Below are positions 1 to 8,923 of a DNA stretch of 46,699 nucleotides, one piece after another. The notes under the pieces were generated by a model. The model was not told the DNA's origin, searched no databases, and was given only the letters and a program-made list of their open reading frames with translations. Origin of the DNA: Planctomycetales bacterium (GTDB lineage Bacteria > Planctomycetota > Planctomycetia > Pirellulales > Lacipirellulaceae). Location of the stretch: positions 1 through 46,699 of the forward strand of contig JAGQOW010000025.1 in assembly GCA_020427155.1 (NCBI GenBank), read 5' to 3'. Both the position numbers and the translations under genes were made by a program. Every line of letters starts with the position of its first letter. Position 1 is the stretch's first letter.

Positions 1-3000
1 GTAGCGTGATACTCACGGATGGCACGACTACCATCGCCGGCATATTGAGTGCCAACGGCGGCTCCGGCGGAATGGGTGGCTTCTCAGATGGTGGTTCCGG
101 CGGCGGTGGCGCTGGCGGAAATGGCGGCAGTATCACGTTTTCTGGCGGCAATGCGATGCACTCCGGTTCGCTGATTGCCCAAGGTGGAATGGGTGGTCAC
201 TCGGGCTTCAGTGCTGCTGGAACTGGTAATCAAGGAGGAGGCGGGGGAAACGGAGGACAGTTACTGGTTTCTGGAGGCACACTGACTTCCTCCGGTATCG
301 TTGATCTACGTGGTGGAAATGGTGGTGAAAGAAACGGCGACGGTGGCAATGGAGGAAACCTGTCGATCACCGCTGGCGAATTCGTCCTGCAATCCGGCAG
401 CGTCGATCTCCGAGCAGGCGCAGGTAACATGTCAGGGGCTGACGGTACGGATGGCGCCCTTTCACTCGACGGTGGCACACTTGCAGTCGACGCCCTGGGG
501 CCTCAAGCGCTCGAAAACCTGCTGGTAGGCGGCCAGTTCCTCTTCAATAGCGGAACACTTCGCATCACCGACGACAATGGTTTTGTCGTAGGAAGCAGTG
601 GCCTCATTGGAGGTTTGTTAGGCACCTCGCTCAATTTGACATCGACATACACCATCGCAGTTGATGATCGACTGCTACTGCCAACAGGAACAAGCCTATC
701 ACTTGATGGGGCCTTACTCGCCACGGGCAAGACAGTTCTCGATTCGTTTGTCCCTGTTACCAGCGCGAACAATAGTCAAATCGTGGGACCGGTGTTGGCC
801 TTGACCGGTTCGACGATAGACGTAGTATCCGGCACACTATCTTTGGGCGATGCTACGGATTTATCTGGTGTCAATTTGCAGGGCACACTGAACGTTGGGG
901 GCAATAGCGCAACCCTTAACTCTGCCGGATACGCGCAATTGGGTGAGCTCACCACCCTTAATGGTGGAATGATTACAGCAGCAAATGGTATTGTCTTAGG
1001 ATCCGGAGATGTGTTGACCGGCAATGGTTCGGTCAATGCACCGGTTGCTGCTGGAATCGGATCGACGATTCAGGCGACTAGTTTGCTTACGCTTGGCGAT
1101 AGTTCGTCTGTGATCGGATTCGCTAGCGAAGGGGTCCTTCACGTTGGTTCGTCGCAAGTGACGATTCAGGATGCAAATCTGGCCGCCCTTGGCGCGTTGA
1201 CCACACTCGGCACGCCTGGCTTCGGTGGTGTACTGAATGTTGCGAATGGGGCGATTCTCGATTTCGCCGATAATCTAACGGGCGAAGGGACGGTCGTCTC
1301 GCCCAACGATTCAACCAAACCGATCATCAACAACGGCTCGGTGGTGGGCACCGGACCTGGCCAGGAAATCATCTTCGATGGATATGTCAAAGGGTTCGGT
1401 ACTTTCACCGACGTGGTGTTCAACGGCACCTACGCCCCCGGTCTCAGCCCCGCTGAGGTCAACATCGGTGGTGACATGACACTCGGCAGTTCTGCCACGC
1501 TTGAAATCGAGTTAGCCGGCACGTCGCCTGGCAGCGGGCACGACAAGATCAATGTGGCCGGCACCGCCAATCTCAACGGGGCACTGGATGTGCTGTTGAT
1601 CGGCGGCTTTGAGAACTCCATCTCGGCCTCCGATCAGTTCACGGTCCTCGACGCCGGCGCGCTCACAGGAGTATTTACGAATGTCGCGCCGGGTGGAAGA
1701 CTGTTAATCGAGGAGTTCAATGCCGACATACAGGTCGACTACGGCGCGACAAGCCCGTTCAACCCTAACCAGGTAGTGCTCTCCGATATCAACTTCATTC
1801 CGTTCGTAGCAACGTGGACCGGCGGCACCAGCAACTGGACTACGGCCACGAATTGGGACATCAACCAAGTGCCCAACAACGGCCCGCCGCTGTACGACGC
1901 GATTGTCCCCGCCGGTACTACGATCGTCGATGCGCCAATAGAAGTACGAGCCCTAACGGTGGGCACTGGCGGCGGCGTTCAGGTGGATAACGACCTGACG
2001 GTGACCGATACGACCCTGTTGGACGCGAGCGCTGTTGTAGTCTCAGCCGGTGCCACGCTGCAACTCGGCGGCAACGTGACCTTTATGGCCGGGGGAAGCA
2101 CTTCTGGCCCAGGCACGATCTCGCCTGATGACGCCACCATCTTGTTTGATGGCGGCGCGCAAGCGGTCAGTGTCGGAAGATTCAACCTGGGTACCGCGGC
2201 CCACACGATCATCGGTCGCAATTCCCCTGTTACGTTCGTTGTGGGGCAGATCGATGATGACAATACTATCAAAGGAGTAATCACTCTCGAACGCGGCGGG
2301 ACCCTCAACATCGGACAGACCGCCAATGCATTCTGGCAAACTTCGGCCGAGAGCACTTTGAACTTCGAAAACTCGACCCCCGAGACTAGCCAAAACCAGA
2401 TTGCCGGGCCGCGAGTCATTGTTCAGGGTACTATGAATGTAAACGGCGGCTTGGTGCGCATGAGGGCTGACACAACTCTACGGTCTGACCCAAACTACTC
2501 TGGTCAGGGCGTTGCGCGAGCGACGGTGAACATGAATCCAGAGGGCATCCTCCGCTTCGACAACGATGCGGACATAGAAGACGCGCTCATTACCGGCGGT
2601 GGCACGGTTCGTGTCAGACAGGAAAGTGTTAAGGTGGCCACCTTTGGCGCGAACGTTGATATGGACATTGACCTCTTCGAAACTGAACTGGGGGGCACCG
2701 CTTTCGTAAATGGATCAAATATTCGCGTCGACACGGTCGCGTTAGACAGTGGCAGCCTCACGCTCGACGCAGCGGCCCAATTCGAGGTCAGCGACGTCGG
2801 TGCCACACCAGGTGTTGGTTTCTTTGTAGGGTCAGCGGCTGGCGCAGGAACAGTTACGATCGACGGCGGAGCGACTCTGAACTCAGTCAACGCAACGATT
2901 CTAAGTGGCGGCGAAGTGGCGGTTTCAAACGGCGTGTGGAACTCGACCAACGCAATCGCAATCACTGGTGGTCAACTCCGCGGAGCAGGAGCGGTCGTTG

Positions 3001-3635
3001 CCGACATCGACAATAGCGGCGGAACGGTAGCTCCGGGACTGTCTCCCGGCATCTTGAGCGAAACGGGCAACTACACCCAAGGCGCCGGTGGTACACTTGC
3101 GATCGAGTTGGGTGGTACGACACTTGGTGCGGAGTACGACCAACTGGCGATTACTGGTTCGGCCGTGCTAGACGGTGTGTTGGACGTCTCTCTAGTCGAT
3201 TTGGGCGGAGGTGTATTCGAACCCATCGCTGGGGACACTTTCTCAATATTAACCGCAACTGGCGGTATCAGTGGCACCTTTACATCCGTGAATCTGCCGG
3301 CGCTTGCGGGTGACTTGCTTTGGTATGTCAACTATGGAGCTACGTCCGTTGAATTGGTTTCCACCTATGGAGCTGACTTTGATGAAAATGGCGATGTGGA
3401 CACCGACGATCTAATTGCGTGGGAAGGAGGATTTGGTGGCCCAGCGATCCATATGTCTGGCGACTCCGACAACAGCACACTGGCCGACGGATTTGATTTT
3501 CTCACTTGGCAACGGCAATTCGGCAACGGTGTTGGAGCACCTCTTGCTACCGTCGACACAACTCCCGAACCATCATCCCTGGCATTGTTGCTATTGGGAT
3601 TGGGCCTGACGGGGCTCTGCAAACAGCGGGATTAG
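1..3635 (+). CDS. PEP-CTERM/dockerin surface protein, autotransporter-like beta repeats (5' partial)
   Basis: The frame is open to the left edge and no signal peptide is visible, so the true start probably lies outside the window; the first in-window start codon is the GTG at 6, giving 1209 residues. Residues about 17-125 are very glycine-rich. Beta-helix-type repeats follow. A module beginning APGLSP and ending in an IEL-G-T-x-Y/H-D core occurs twice, near residues 475 and 1005. Residues about 1122-1185 hold two dockerin-like calcium loops (DFDENGDVDTDD and a DSDN...GFDF pair). The C-terminus has the motif PEPSSLALLLLG, a hydrophobic helix and a basic end (KQRD), which is a PEP-CTERM sorting signal. 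It is probably exported and processed at the cell surface (family knowledge). Binding partner and function are unknown. Confidence 0.85.
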   Translation, partial: SVILTDGTTTIAGILSANGGSGGMGGFSDGGSGGGGAGGNGGSITFSGGNAMHSGSLIAQGGMGGHSGFSAAGTGNQGGGGGNGGQLLVSGGTLTSSGIVDLRGGNGGERNGDGGNGGNLSITAGEFVLQSGSVDLRAGAGNMSGADGTDGALSLDGGTLAVDALGPQALENLLVGGQFLFNSGTLRITDDNGFVVGSSGLIGGLLGTSLNLTSTYTIAVDDRLLLPTGTSLSLDGALLATGKTVLDSFVPVTSANNSQIVGPVLALTGSTIDVVSGTLSLGDATDLSGVNLQGTLNVGGNSATLNSAGYAQLGELTTLNGGMITAANGIVLGSGDVLTGNGSVNAPVAAGIGSTIQATSLLTLGDSSSVIGFASEGVLHVGSSQVTIQDANLAALGALTTLGTPGFGGVLNVANGAILDFADNLTGEGTVVSPNDSTKPIINNGSVVGTGPGQEIIFDGYVKGFGTFTDVVFNGTYAPGLSPAEVNIGGDMTLGSSATLEIELAGTSPGSGHDKINVAGTANLNGALDVLLIGGFENSISASDQFTVLDAGALTGVFTNVAPGGRLLIEEFNADIQVDYGATSPFNPNQVVLSDINFIPFVATWTGGTSNWTTATNWDINQVPNNGPPLYDAIVPAGTTIVDAPIEVRALTVGTGGGVQVDNDLTVTDTTLLDASAVVVSAGATLQLGGNVTFMAGGSTSGPGTISPDDATILFDGGAQAVSVGRFNLGTAAHTIIGRNSPVTFVVGQIDDDNTIKGVITLERGGTLNIGQTANAFWQTSAESTLNFENSTPETSQNQIAGPRVIVQGTMNVNGGLVRMRADTTLRSDPNYSGQGVARATVNMNPEGILRFDNDADIEDALITGGGTVRVRQESVKVATFGANVDMDIDLFETELGGTAFVNGSNIRVDTVALDSGSLTLDAAAQFEVSDVGATPGVGFFVGSAAGAGTVTIDGGATLNSVNATILSGGEVAVSNGVWNSTNAIAITGGQLRGAGAVVADIDNSGGTVAPGLSPGILSETGNYTQGAGGTLAIELGGTTLGAEYDQLAITGSAVLDGVLDVSLVDLGGGVFEPIAGDTFSILTATGGISGTFTSVNLPALAGDLLWYVNYGATSVELVSTYGADFDENGDVDTDDLIAWEGGFGGPAIHMSGDSDNSTLADGFDFLTWQRQFGNGVGAPLATVDTTPEPSSLALLLLGLGLTGLCKQRD

Positions 3636-3699
3636 TCGCACCTCGCGTGCGAAGTTTCGAAGACTGCGATGCTATCCTGCACACCCACACGGCATGTAA

Positions 3700-3774
3700 G
3701 TATCTCGACCTGGAGTTGAACCATCGCTCTCCTGGGTGTCATCCAGGCGTCGTAGCCGTTGGACCACGGCACGC
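3700..3774 (-). tRNA. tRNA-Val(GAC)-like sequence, probably degenerate
   Basis: On the minus strand a perfect 5-bp anticodon stem (CCTGG/CCAGG) encloses a 7-base loop ATGACAC, which reads anticodon GAC. It is preceded by a D-arm-like stretch (GGTCCAACGGCTACGAC) and followed by a T-loop TTCAACT with only three clear stem pairs. The 5' acceptor strand (GCGTGCC or CGTGCCG) has no complementary partner at the expected place, and no CCA follows. I therefore read it as a tRNA that has lost its 3' part, or as a tRNA-like remnant. It sits between two protein genes with no other feature nearby. Confidence 0.4.
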
Positions 3775-3815
3775 AATTAATCTTCCCGGTAGACAGATTG
3801 GTTCGTCAGAATGAG

Positions 3816-4919
3816 TTATAATCGCAGCAGGATCGCTTCAACCGTCAGTCCGGGGCCAAAAGCCAACAGGACGCAGTGACCTCCGCGTACCTGCTGACGA
3901 ATCTCATCAAGGATGAATAACACCGTGGGCGACGACATATTGCCACATCGCGAAAGCACATTGCGTGAAGGTCGGAGTAGTTCGTCCGATAGGCTTAAGG
4001 CGTCTTGACATGCATCGAGAATCCGCGGTCCACCGGGATGGATCGCCCAAGCATCGACTTCGCTTGTCGTTAAGCCGTTGCCGGCAAGCCAGTGAGCGAT
4101 CCACGTGGAGAGCTCCTCGCGAATGACATCTGGAACCTGGTTAGAGAGGGTCATCTGAAAACCATGATCACCGATTCGCCAGGACATCAGGTCGTCCGAA
4201 TTCGCGATTCGCCAAGAGGCCGTATCTACGACCGAAGCCCAGCCAGCATGCCCGTCTGACGAAGGCTTGCCGACAACTGCTGCGGCACCGTCGGCGAACA
4301 ACGCGTTGGCCACCATCTGCTCTGCATGCCAACCGTATTGGTAGTGCAAACTACATAGTTCGACGGCACACACGAGCACGCAGCTCTTGGGATCGCTGGC
4401 CGTGATGGCATTTGCGACACGCAGTGCGTTGAGCGCTGCATGGCATCCCATAAACCCGACGTGGGTACGCTGTACACCTGGCGTGAGGGCCAACTGTTCG
4501 CACAGATGGAAATCCACACCCGGGGAAGAAAAGCCGGTACACGAGACGGTGATCAGATGATTCACTTCTTGGGGTGTCACTCCGGCTTCCGCCAACGCAC
4601 GCCGCGAAGACTGCAACGCTAACAGCGGAGCCTTCGTCTCATAGATCTGCATGCGCTCTTGTGTCGAGGGGCCGCCAGAATCTGCGGTCCTCAGCGGATA
4701 AAAGAACGATTGTCGTGCCGGGGCTCCATTGGTGCTCGACTCCAGCAGCGTGCTGTAACGCGTGCTCACGCCGCTGCGTCGGTAGAGTTTCTTTACGAGG
4801 GCCGTTTTAGTGCCCTCGGCGCTGCAAAACGTGGCGGCCATTTCGGCGGCGTCTTGTTGTTCAATAGCGTGATCCGGCAACGCCGTCCCTAGGCCGTAGA
4901 TTTGCAATTCCGTTAGCAC
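3816..4919 (-). CDS. Type III polyketide synthase (chalcone/alkylresorcinol synthase family)
   Basis: This 367-residue protein has the usual length for the family. The thiolase-fold catalytic triad is visible: Cys159 in GFMGCHAALNAL, His294 in WAIHPGG and Asn327 in SRCGNMSSPT. The C-terminal signature AFGPGLTVE is near residue 353. Such enzymes extend an acyl-CoA starter with malonyl-CoA and cyclise it, giving alkylresorcinols or alkylpyrones in bacteria. The starter cannot be read from sequence, but a fatty acyl chain fits the neighbouring lipid-type genes. Its start overlaps the stop of the flavoprotein gene by 7 bases, so the two are translationally coupled and it is the last gene of the minus-strand operon. 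Confidence 0.93.
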   Translation of the reverse strand: MLTELQIYGLGTALPDHAIEQQDAAEMAATFCSAEGTKTALVKKLYRRSGVSTRYSTLLESSTNGAPARQSFFYPLRTADSGGPSTQERMQIYETKAPLLALQSSRRALAEAGVTPQEVNHLITVSCTGFSSPGVDFHLCEQLALTPGVQRTHVGFMGCHAALNALRVANAITASDPKSCVLVCAVELCSLHYQYGWHAEQMVANALFADGAAAVVGKPSSDGHAGWASVVDTASWRIANSDDLMSWRIGDHGFQMTLSNQVPDVIREELSTWIAHWLAGNGLTTSEVDAWAIHPGGPRILDACQDALSLSDELLRPSRNVLSRCGNMSSPTVLFILDEIRQQVRGGHCVLLAFGPGLTVEAILLRL

Positions 4920-6088
4920 AATGTCTCCAATCTCGGGGGGAGTCGATTCAGGTGGTTGATCAGTGGCGCAACGACCCAGGGCACAGTCGCCAGGGAACGC
5001 ATCGCATAGCTCAGCAATCGTGGATGTCTAGTCAAGCGGGCCAACGAGCGACAAATCGACTGCCTGGAAGCGACCAAGTGGCCAACCGTCTGTTCCCATT
5101 GGTCGCTGTGATGTGGTCGCCAAGCGCGTTGCGCCTCTGCGACCAACGGCTCGGCAGCGATGGCCGAGGCAATCGCCCAGGCCATTCCTTCGCCCGTAAT
5201 TGGCTCGAGATAACCTCCGGCGTCGCCTACTAGCAACAGTCTTTCGCAGGCCCGTTGACCGCCACGTCGAGTCAGCAGTGGAGTACTTTTGACGTGTGAC
5301 GAAGTGAAGTTCTCAGGAACCGGTAACCGGCAAGCAGTGAGGATGTTGCTCATAGCCGCAACCGGTTGCCGACCCTTCAATGCGACAGGATCAATGGCGG
5401 ACGCGATGTTGAGTCGGTTATCCGGCAGTCGCACAATGCCTACATAACCGGGAGTGTCCACTGCCATATGGATCCGGTCCGGTTCGAATTCTGCTGCATC
5501 GTCGAGCACGGTCCCCAAGCCGAGCCGCGAACCGACGCTCGGGGACGCGCGCATCCATGGCAATCGCACCAGCGCCCCGCCGCTCAAACCATCGCAGACA
5601 AGCACGACTTTGGCAGTGACGGTTTCAGTCTGCCCATCCTCACTATGGAGCAACACCCTACGAAGTCCCACGGCGAGATTCGGCTCGACGACGGCGTGTG
5701 TCCGTTGCCGAAACACTGCCCCCTGACCGATCGAGGCAGCTACAAGCTGCCTGTCAAACTCCGAGCGACAAACAACCCGGCCACCAGGAACTGGGAGCCT
5801 CAGCGTGCTGGTGCGCGTATAAAACTGCAGCGCATCGGTCCGACCGGCAGTGGACGGCTCCAGTAGACGGCTCAAGCCAACTCGATCCAAGAGTTCTACC
5901 GCGCGCGCCCCCAGACAGCCCCCGCAGACCTTGTCGCGGGGGAACTCTTTCCGCTCGACCAACAATACCTGCAGGCCACGTTTGGCAAGTTGATGCGCAG
6001 CGAGCGCTCCGGCAGGGCCGGCGCCAATGACCACCACATCCCACGACCGTTCGCTTGTCGCTAAGCTGAGAGACGAGTTGACGCGCAT
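4913..6088 (-). CDS. FAD-dependent oxidoreductase, geranylgeranyl reductase family
   Basis: This 391-residue flavoprotein has an N-terminal Rossmann motif VVIGAGPAGALAA near residues 18-30. It is followed by the family's ERKEFPRDKVCGG segment, in which the cysteine follows the FAD-binding region. A second FAD motif (LVGDAGGYLEPITGEG) lies near residue 290. Relatives reduce prenyl chains or oxidise aromatic and lipid substrates. Here it most likely tailors the polyketide product, for example by hydroxylating or oxidising the ring, or by reducing it (inference). It overlaps the upstream methyltransferase by 28 bases and the PKS by 7 bases, which indicates one operon. No membrane helix is evident. 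Confidence 0.88.
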   Translation of the reverse strand: MRVNSSLSLATSERSWDVVVIGAGPAGALAAHQLAKRGLQVLLVERKEFPRDKVCGGCLGARAVELLDRVGLSRLLEPSTAGRTDALQFYTRTSTLRLPVPGGRVVCRSEFDRQLVAASIGQGAVFRQRTHAVVEPNLAVGLRRVLLHSEDGQTETVTAKVVLVCDGLSGGALVRLPWMRASPSVGSRLGLGTVLDDAAEFEPDRIHMAVDTPGYVGIVRLPDNRLNIASAIDPVALKGRQPVAAMSNILTACRLPVPENFTSSHVKSTPLLTRRGGQRACERLLLVGDAGGYLEPITGEGMAWAIASAIAAEPLVAEAQRAWRPHHSDQWEQTVGHLVASRQSICRSLARLTRHPRLLSYAMRSLATVPWVVAPLINHLNRLPPRLETLC

Positions 6089-6795
6089 TGCTTCTCCCAG
6101 ACGAGTAAGTAACGTTTCGGCCAGTGACGAACGATCTCGATCCCGTGCAAGCCCGCCGACTCAGCCAGGGCCCGCGCTTCTTCGTCCGTAAAAGCCGCTT
6201 GCACCGAGAGTGGCCCATCGACATGAACGATCGGCGAGCGCGTCAGTATCCTTGTGCCGCACCACGCCAGAAGGTAGCCCGCCATCGATCGCTCAAGATC
6301 GTCGATCAGCACCGCGTGTTCCGCGGCTGCAGCCATTTTGGCGAGCAACTCCTGAGCTTGATGCTCGGTCTGATGATGCAAGAACAGCGACGAGATCACG
6401 AAGTCGTACGAATTCAATGGCTCGTAGGAGAAAAAGTCGTGGCAGAAGAAGCGGACCCGGCTGCAATCTGCAGTTCGCGCTCGATCGGTGGCAAACTCGA
6501 CCGCTTGTGGACTAATGTCGCAACCGTCGATGGAAAGGTCGAGGCCGGCGCGCTCGGCCGTTTGGCTTAGCCAAATAGCCGTATCTCCTGCCCCGCTGGC
6601 CACATCCAGCAACGTCATGTGCTGCAATCTCCGCTTTTGGGCGATGCGTTCAAGGGCATTCCAAATACATCGCTGCGTCGAGCCCCAACCATTTGTTCGA
6701 GCCAGTCCCCCGAGTGCTTGCCGATGTGCTGTACGGCCTAAACCAGGCTGGTCCATCAGCTCAGGCGTTTGCCGGCGGCGCTGAAGTCCTAACAT
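6061..6795 (-). CDS. Class I SAM-dependent methyltransferase of the type III PKS operon
   Basis: This 244-residue protein has the SAM-binding motif LDVASGAGD at residues 63-71, an acidic residue in DGCDIS after strand 2, and a later FVISSLFLHH motif. The start is supported by an AAGGA ribosome binding site about 7 bases upstream. The N-terminus (PELMDQPGLG...HRQALGGL) is the type I associate with methyltransferases beside bacterial type III PKS genes (recollection). It probably O- or C-methylates the polyketide ring. It is the first biosynthetic gene of the minus arm. A candidate operator lies 21-38 bases upstream of its start. Confidence 0.88.
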   Translation of the reverse strand: MLGLQRRRQTPELMDQPGLGRTAHRQALGGLARTNGWGSTQRCIWNALERIAQKRRLQHMTLLDVASGAGDTAIWLSQTAERAGLDLSIDGCDISPQAVEFATDRARTADCSRVRFFCHDFFSYEPLNSYDFVISSLFLHHQTEHQAQELLAKMAAAAEHAVLIDDLERSMAGYLLAWCGTRILTRSPIVHVDGPLSVQAAFTDEEARALAESAGLHGIEIVRHWPKRYLLVWEKQCASTRLSA

Positions 6796-6815
6796 CTTGT
6801 CATCCTTGAACTGTG

Positions 6816-6833
6816 AAAACGATAAACATAGTA
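6816..6833 (-). promoter_or_regulatory. Candidate operator/promoter upstream of the polyketide operon
   Basis: The minus strand reads TACTATGTTTATCGTTTT, matching the sequence upstream of blaI (9361-9378) at 15 of 18 positions. It lies 21-38 bases before the methyltransferase start and just ahead of its ribosome binding site, where a core promoter or repressor site would be expected. The TACTAT at its left end could also serve as a -10 element. Binding by BlaI is an inference. Confidence 0.45.
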
Positions 6834-6893
6834 TTTGCGAAAGTTGAAGTGCTGCATTGGATGGGCATTGAGGGCGCCAAACGCGATGCCGGT

Positions 6894-7838
6894 CTATTCT
6901 CCTCGACTGGCCGCTTGCCGATAGACGGACAGATCGATGTCGTCAGCGACGAGCTTCACGTGGCCATCTCCGTACAGAAAGTGAGCGCCGCCCGGGTGGC
7001 GGCTATCGAACTCACACTCGTCCGCCCTCGCTTGATTGGGGCCCATGTAGGCTTGGCCAACGAGCCGACCAGCTGCGTCTTCGCCTTCCAGGTCGACACC
7101 TAACCAGGAAGATGCCAATCTGCGAGTGGTACGCTCACCGACGAACAGGACGTGCGAGGCGCCGTTGGGAATGTTTGCCAAGTTGATTCTTCGCTCTGCG
7201 ATAAACACACCTTCGCCAGGCCCACTCGAATCAACATCTGGATCGCTTAAACCAAACACCCCAAGATAGTTTGCACGTGGAAGCGACACGATTACTTCAT
7301 CAGAGGTTTGGCCCCCCGATTCGTGTTCGCCTTCCTCCCGAAACAGCTCAAACATCGGTTCGCCAATATCGGAAGGGCACGTAAAAACCACAGGCGTTGT
7401 GTACCGCACGGTGTCGTTGTCGGGGGCAGATATGCTTGCATTTTGGTGCAAGCTCTTCGCCAAATCCGTCAGTTCCAATTCGTCGAGCAACTCGGTCGCC
7501 CATCCGTAGGCGGTGGATGTTTTGCCCGCCTTGCGCCACCCTGCTGGAAAAGCTTGATGGACCATGTAACTGGCATGCAGTGCCACGCCAAGTTGCCGCA
7601 GATTGTTTCGACACTCCGCCTGGCGACTAGCTTCGCGCGCTGCCTGGACAGCCGGCAGCAACAGGGCCGTCAGCGTACCGACCATACTGATTGATACCAT
7701 CAACTCCAGTACCGTAAACCCAGCTCGCCCCGCGCGCCCTGCCTCGGCAACGCCGCCCCGGCCATGCACAGTCCAGAAGTTTGACTGACTGGCAAGTCTC
7801 CTGGGGCTTAGGCGGAGTAGATCCATCAGCGTCTTCAT
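6894..7838 (-). CDS. DUF1559 pseudopilin-like protein coupled to the M56 peptidase
   Basis: This 314-residue protein carries a type IV prepilin-like signal, AGFTVLELMVSIS, near residue 39. It has glycine before the cleavage site, phenylalanine after it and glutamate at +5, then a hydrophobic helix and AREASRQAECRNNLRQLG, typical of the DUF1559 family greatly expanded in planctomycetes. The C-terminus has the family H-x-G-G...YGDGHVK motif. The unusually long arm of about 38 residues before the prepilin site is odd. I keep the first ATG because it overlaps the stop of the M56 gene (ATGA), which indicates coupling. It probably ends up anchored in the cytoplasmic membrane or assembled outside it. 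Its position suggests a part in signalling or envelope sensing (inference). Confidence 0.88.
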   Translation of the reverse strand: MKTLMDLLRLSPRRLASQSNFWTVHGRGGVAEAGRAGRAGFTVLELMVSISMVGTLTALLLPAVQAAREASRQAECRNNLRQLGVALHASYMVHQAFPAGWRKAGKTSTAYGWATELLDELELTDLAKSLHQNASISAPDNDTVRYTTPVVFTCPSDIGEPMFELFREEGEHESGGQTSDEVIVSLPRANYLGVFGLSDPDVDSSGPGEGVFIAERRINLANIPNGASHVLFVGERTTRRLASSWLGVDLEGEDAAGRLVGQAYMGPNQARADECEFDSRHPGGAHFLYGDGHVKLVADDIDLSVYRQAASRGE

Positions 7839-8923
7839 TTTGTGAAACTCGTTTCTGAATAGTGTTTGTGCTGCAGGAGCCGATGGCTATCGATTTCGTA
7901 GTCGCGAACCGTGATACCCAGTTCGTGCAAGATTGATGCCGACCAACGGGGCCAAGGCGACCATACCGAGCGATTTGAAGCCGATACATTCACGGGCAAC
8001 CAAATCAGGCCGCAGAGCGCAGTGACAAGCAAGAGTTTTCGACACGCGCCCGTTCCCGCCGGTGTCGGCAAGCTCCAGGTGCGTCTGGCGATTCGTGCCG
8101 CGCGTTCCTGAAGTAGCGAACCGGTTCCTTGCAGCGCCGCACCCGCCGATAGCCGGATGCGTTCCGCACTCGATTGAGTGAGCAGCAACAGGCCTTTCAG
8201 GTAGTCGACGGCTTCGTCGGCTGAACGCACTGCCTTGTCATCGCATACCAATTCGCGAGACCGAGCAGCCTTGGCCGACGACCACCAAACGAGCGGATGA
8301 TACCAGTGCACTGTCTCCACCAGTCGCTGCAAGAAGAGGTGCAATGGATGGCCAGCGCGGAGATGTGCCAACTCATGGCGGACGATTGCTTGCACTTCAG
8401 CGAGGGGAGCCTCTGACAGAGCCTTCGGCAGCACGATGATCGGCCGCGAAATCTGCCAGCAAAACGGCGTTTCCACTTGCCTGCTGATGCGGAACTCGAG
8501 TTCCCCGGACAGGTTATCTCTATCTTCTGCCGAAAGGAAAACGTTGGCTCGGCAGTCTTCCAGACGACGCGCGGCGCGGATCAGCCGTTGGCTCTGGACA
8601 ATCCCCGACGCCAATCGCAACAGCTGAATCGACACTCCGCATATCCAAGTGTAGTAAATGCAACTAGCTAACGTAGATTCGTAGCGGGTAATGCGACTGG
8701 CCTCGGTAACTTGTATTAAGTCGCGAAAATCGATCAATCGCAGGTGCGGCAAAGTCCAAGCTAGGGCAGTGAGTATCAAAATGAGCACCTGGGAGCAGGT
8801 CCAGACCCGCTCACCGATACGCTCGTCTTGGGCGCAGCGCAGCAACCACTGGCAGGCACCAACGATTAAGCAGATTTGTAGAGCCAGCGACACGCCGACT
8901 TCAAGGGCAGTGAGACTCGTCAT
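7835..8923 (-). CDS. M56 family (BlaR1/MecR1-like) membrane metallopeptidase
   Basis: This 362-residue membrane protein has hydrophobic segments near 7-27, 41-60, 86-106 and 297-315. The zinc motif HELAH is at residues 183-187, followed by ELVCDD near 224, as in the M56 family. Unlike classical BlaR1 it has no C-terminal penicillin-binding sensor domain; only about 45 residues follow the last membrane segment, so the stimulus must be sensed in another way. Family members cleave, or trigger cleavage of, the partner BlaI repressor. It overlaps blaI by 4 bases upstream and the DUF1559 gene by 4 bases downstream, so the three are translationally coupled. Confidence 0.9.
   Translation of the reverse strand: MTSLTALEVGVSLALQICLIVGACQWLLRCAQDERIGERVWTCSQVLILILTALAWTLPHLRLIDFRDLIQVTEASRITRYESTLASCIYYTWICGVSIQLLRLASGIVQSQRLIRAARRLEDCRANVFLSAEDRDNLSGELEFRISRQVETPFCWQISRPIIVLPKALSEAPLAEVQAIVRHELAHLRAGHPLHLFLQRLVETVHWYHPLVWWSSAKAARSRELVCDDKAVRSADEAVDYLKGLLLLTQSSAERIRLSAGAALQGTGSLLQERAARIARRTWSLPTPAGTGACRKLLLVTALCGLIWLPVNVSASNRSVWSPWPRWSASILHELGITVRDYEIDSHRLLQHKHYSETSFTK

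Noticed and set aside
1..3635. Long minus-strand frames opposite the PEP-CTERM gene
   Set aside because: They are proline- and serine-rich mirror images of a glycine- and threonine-rich gene, with no ribosome sites or domains.
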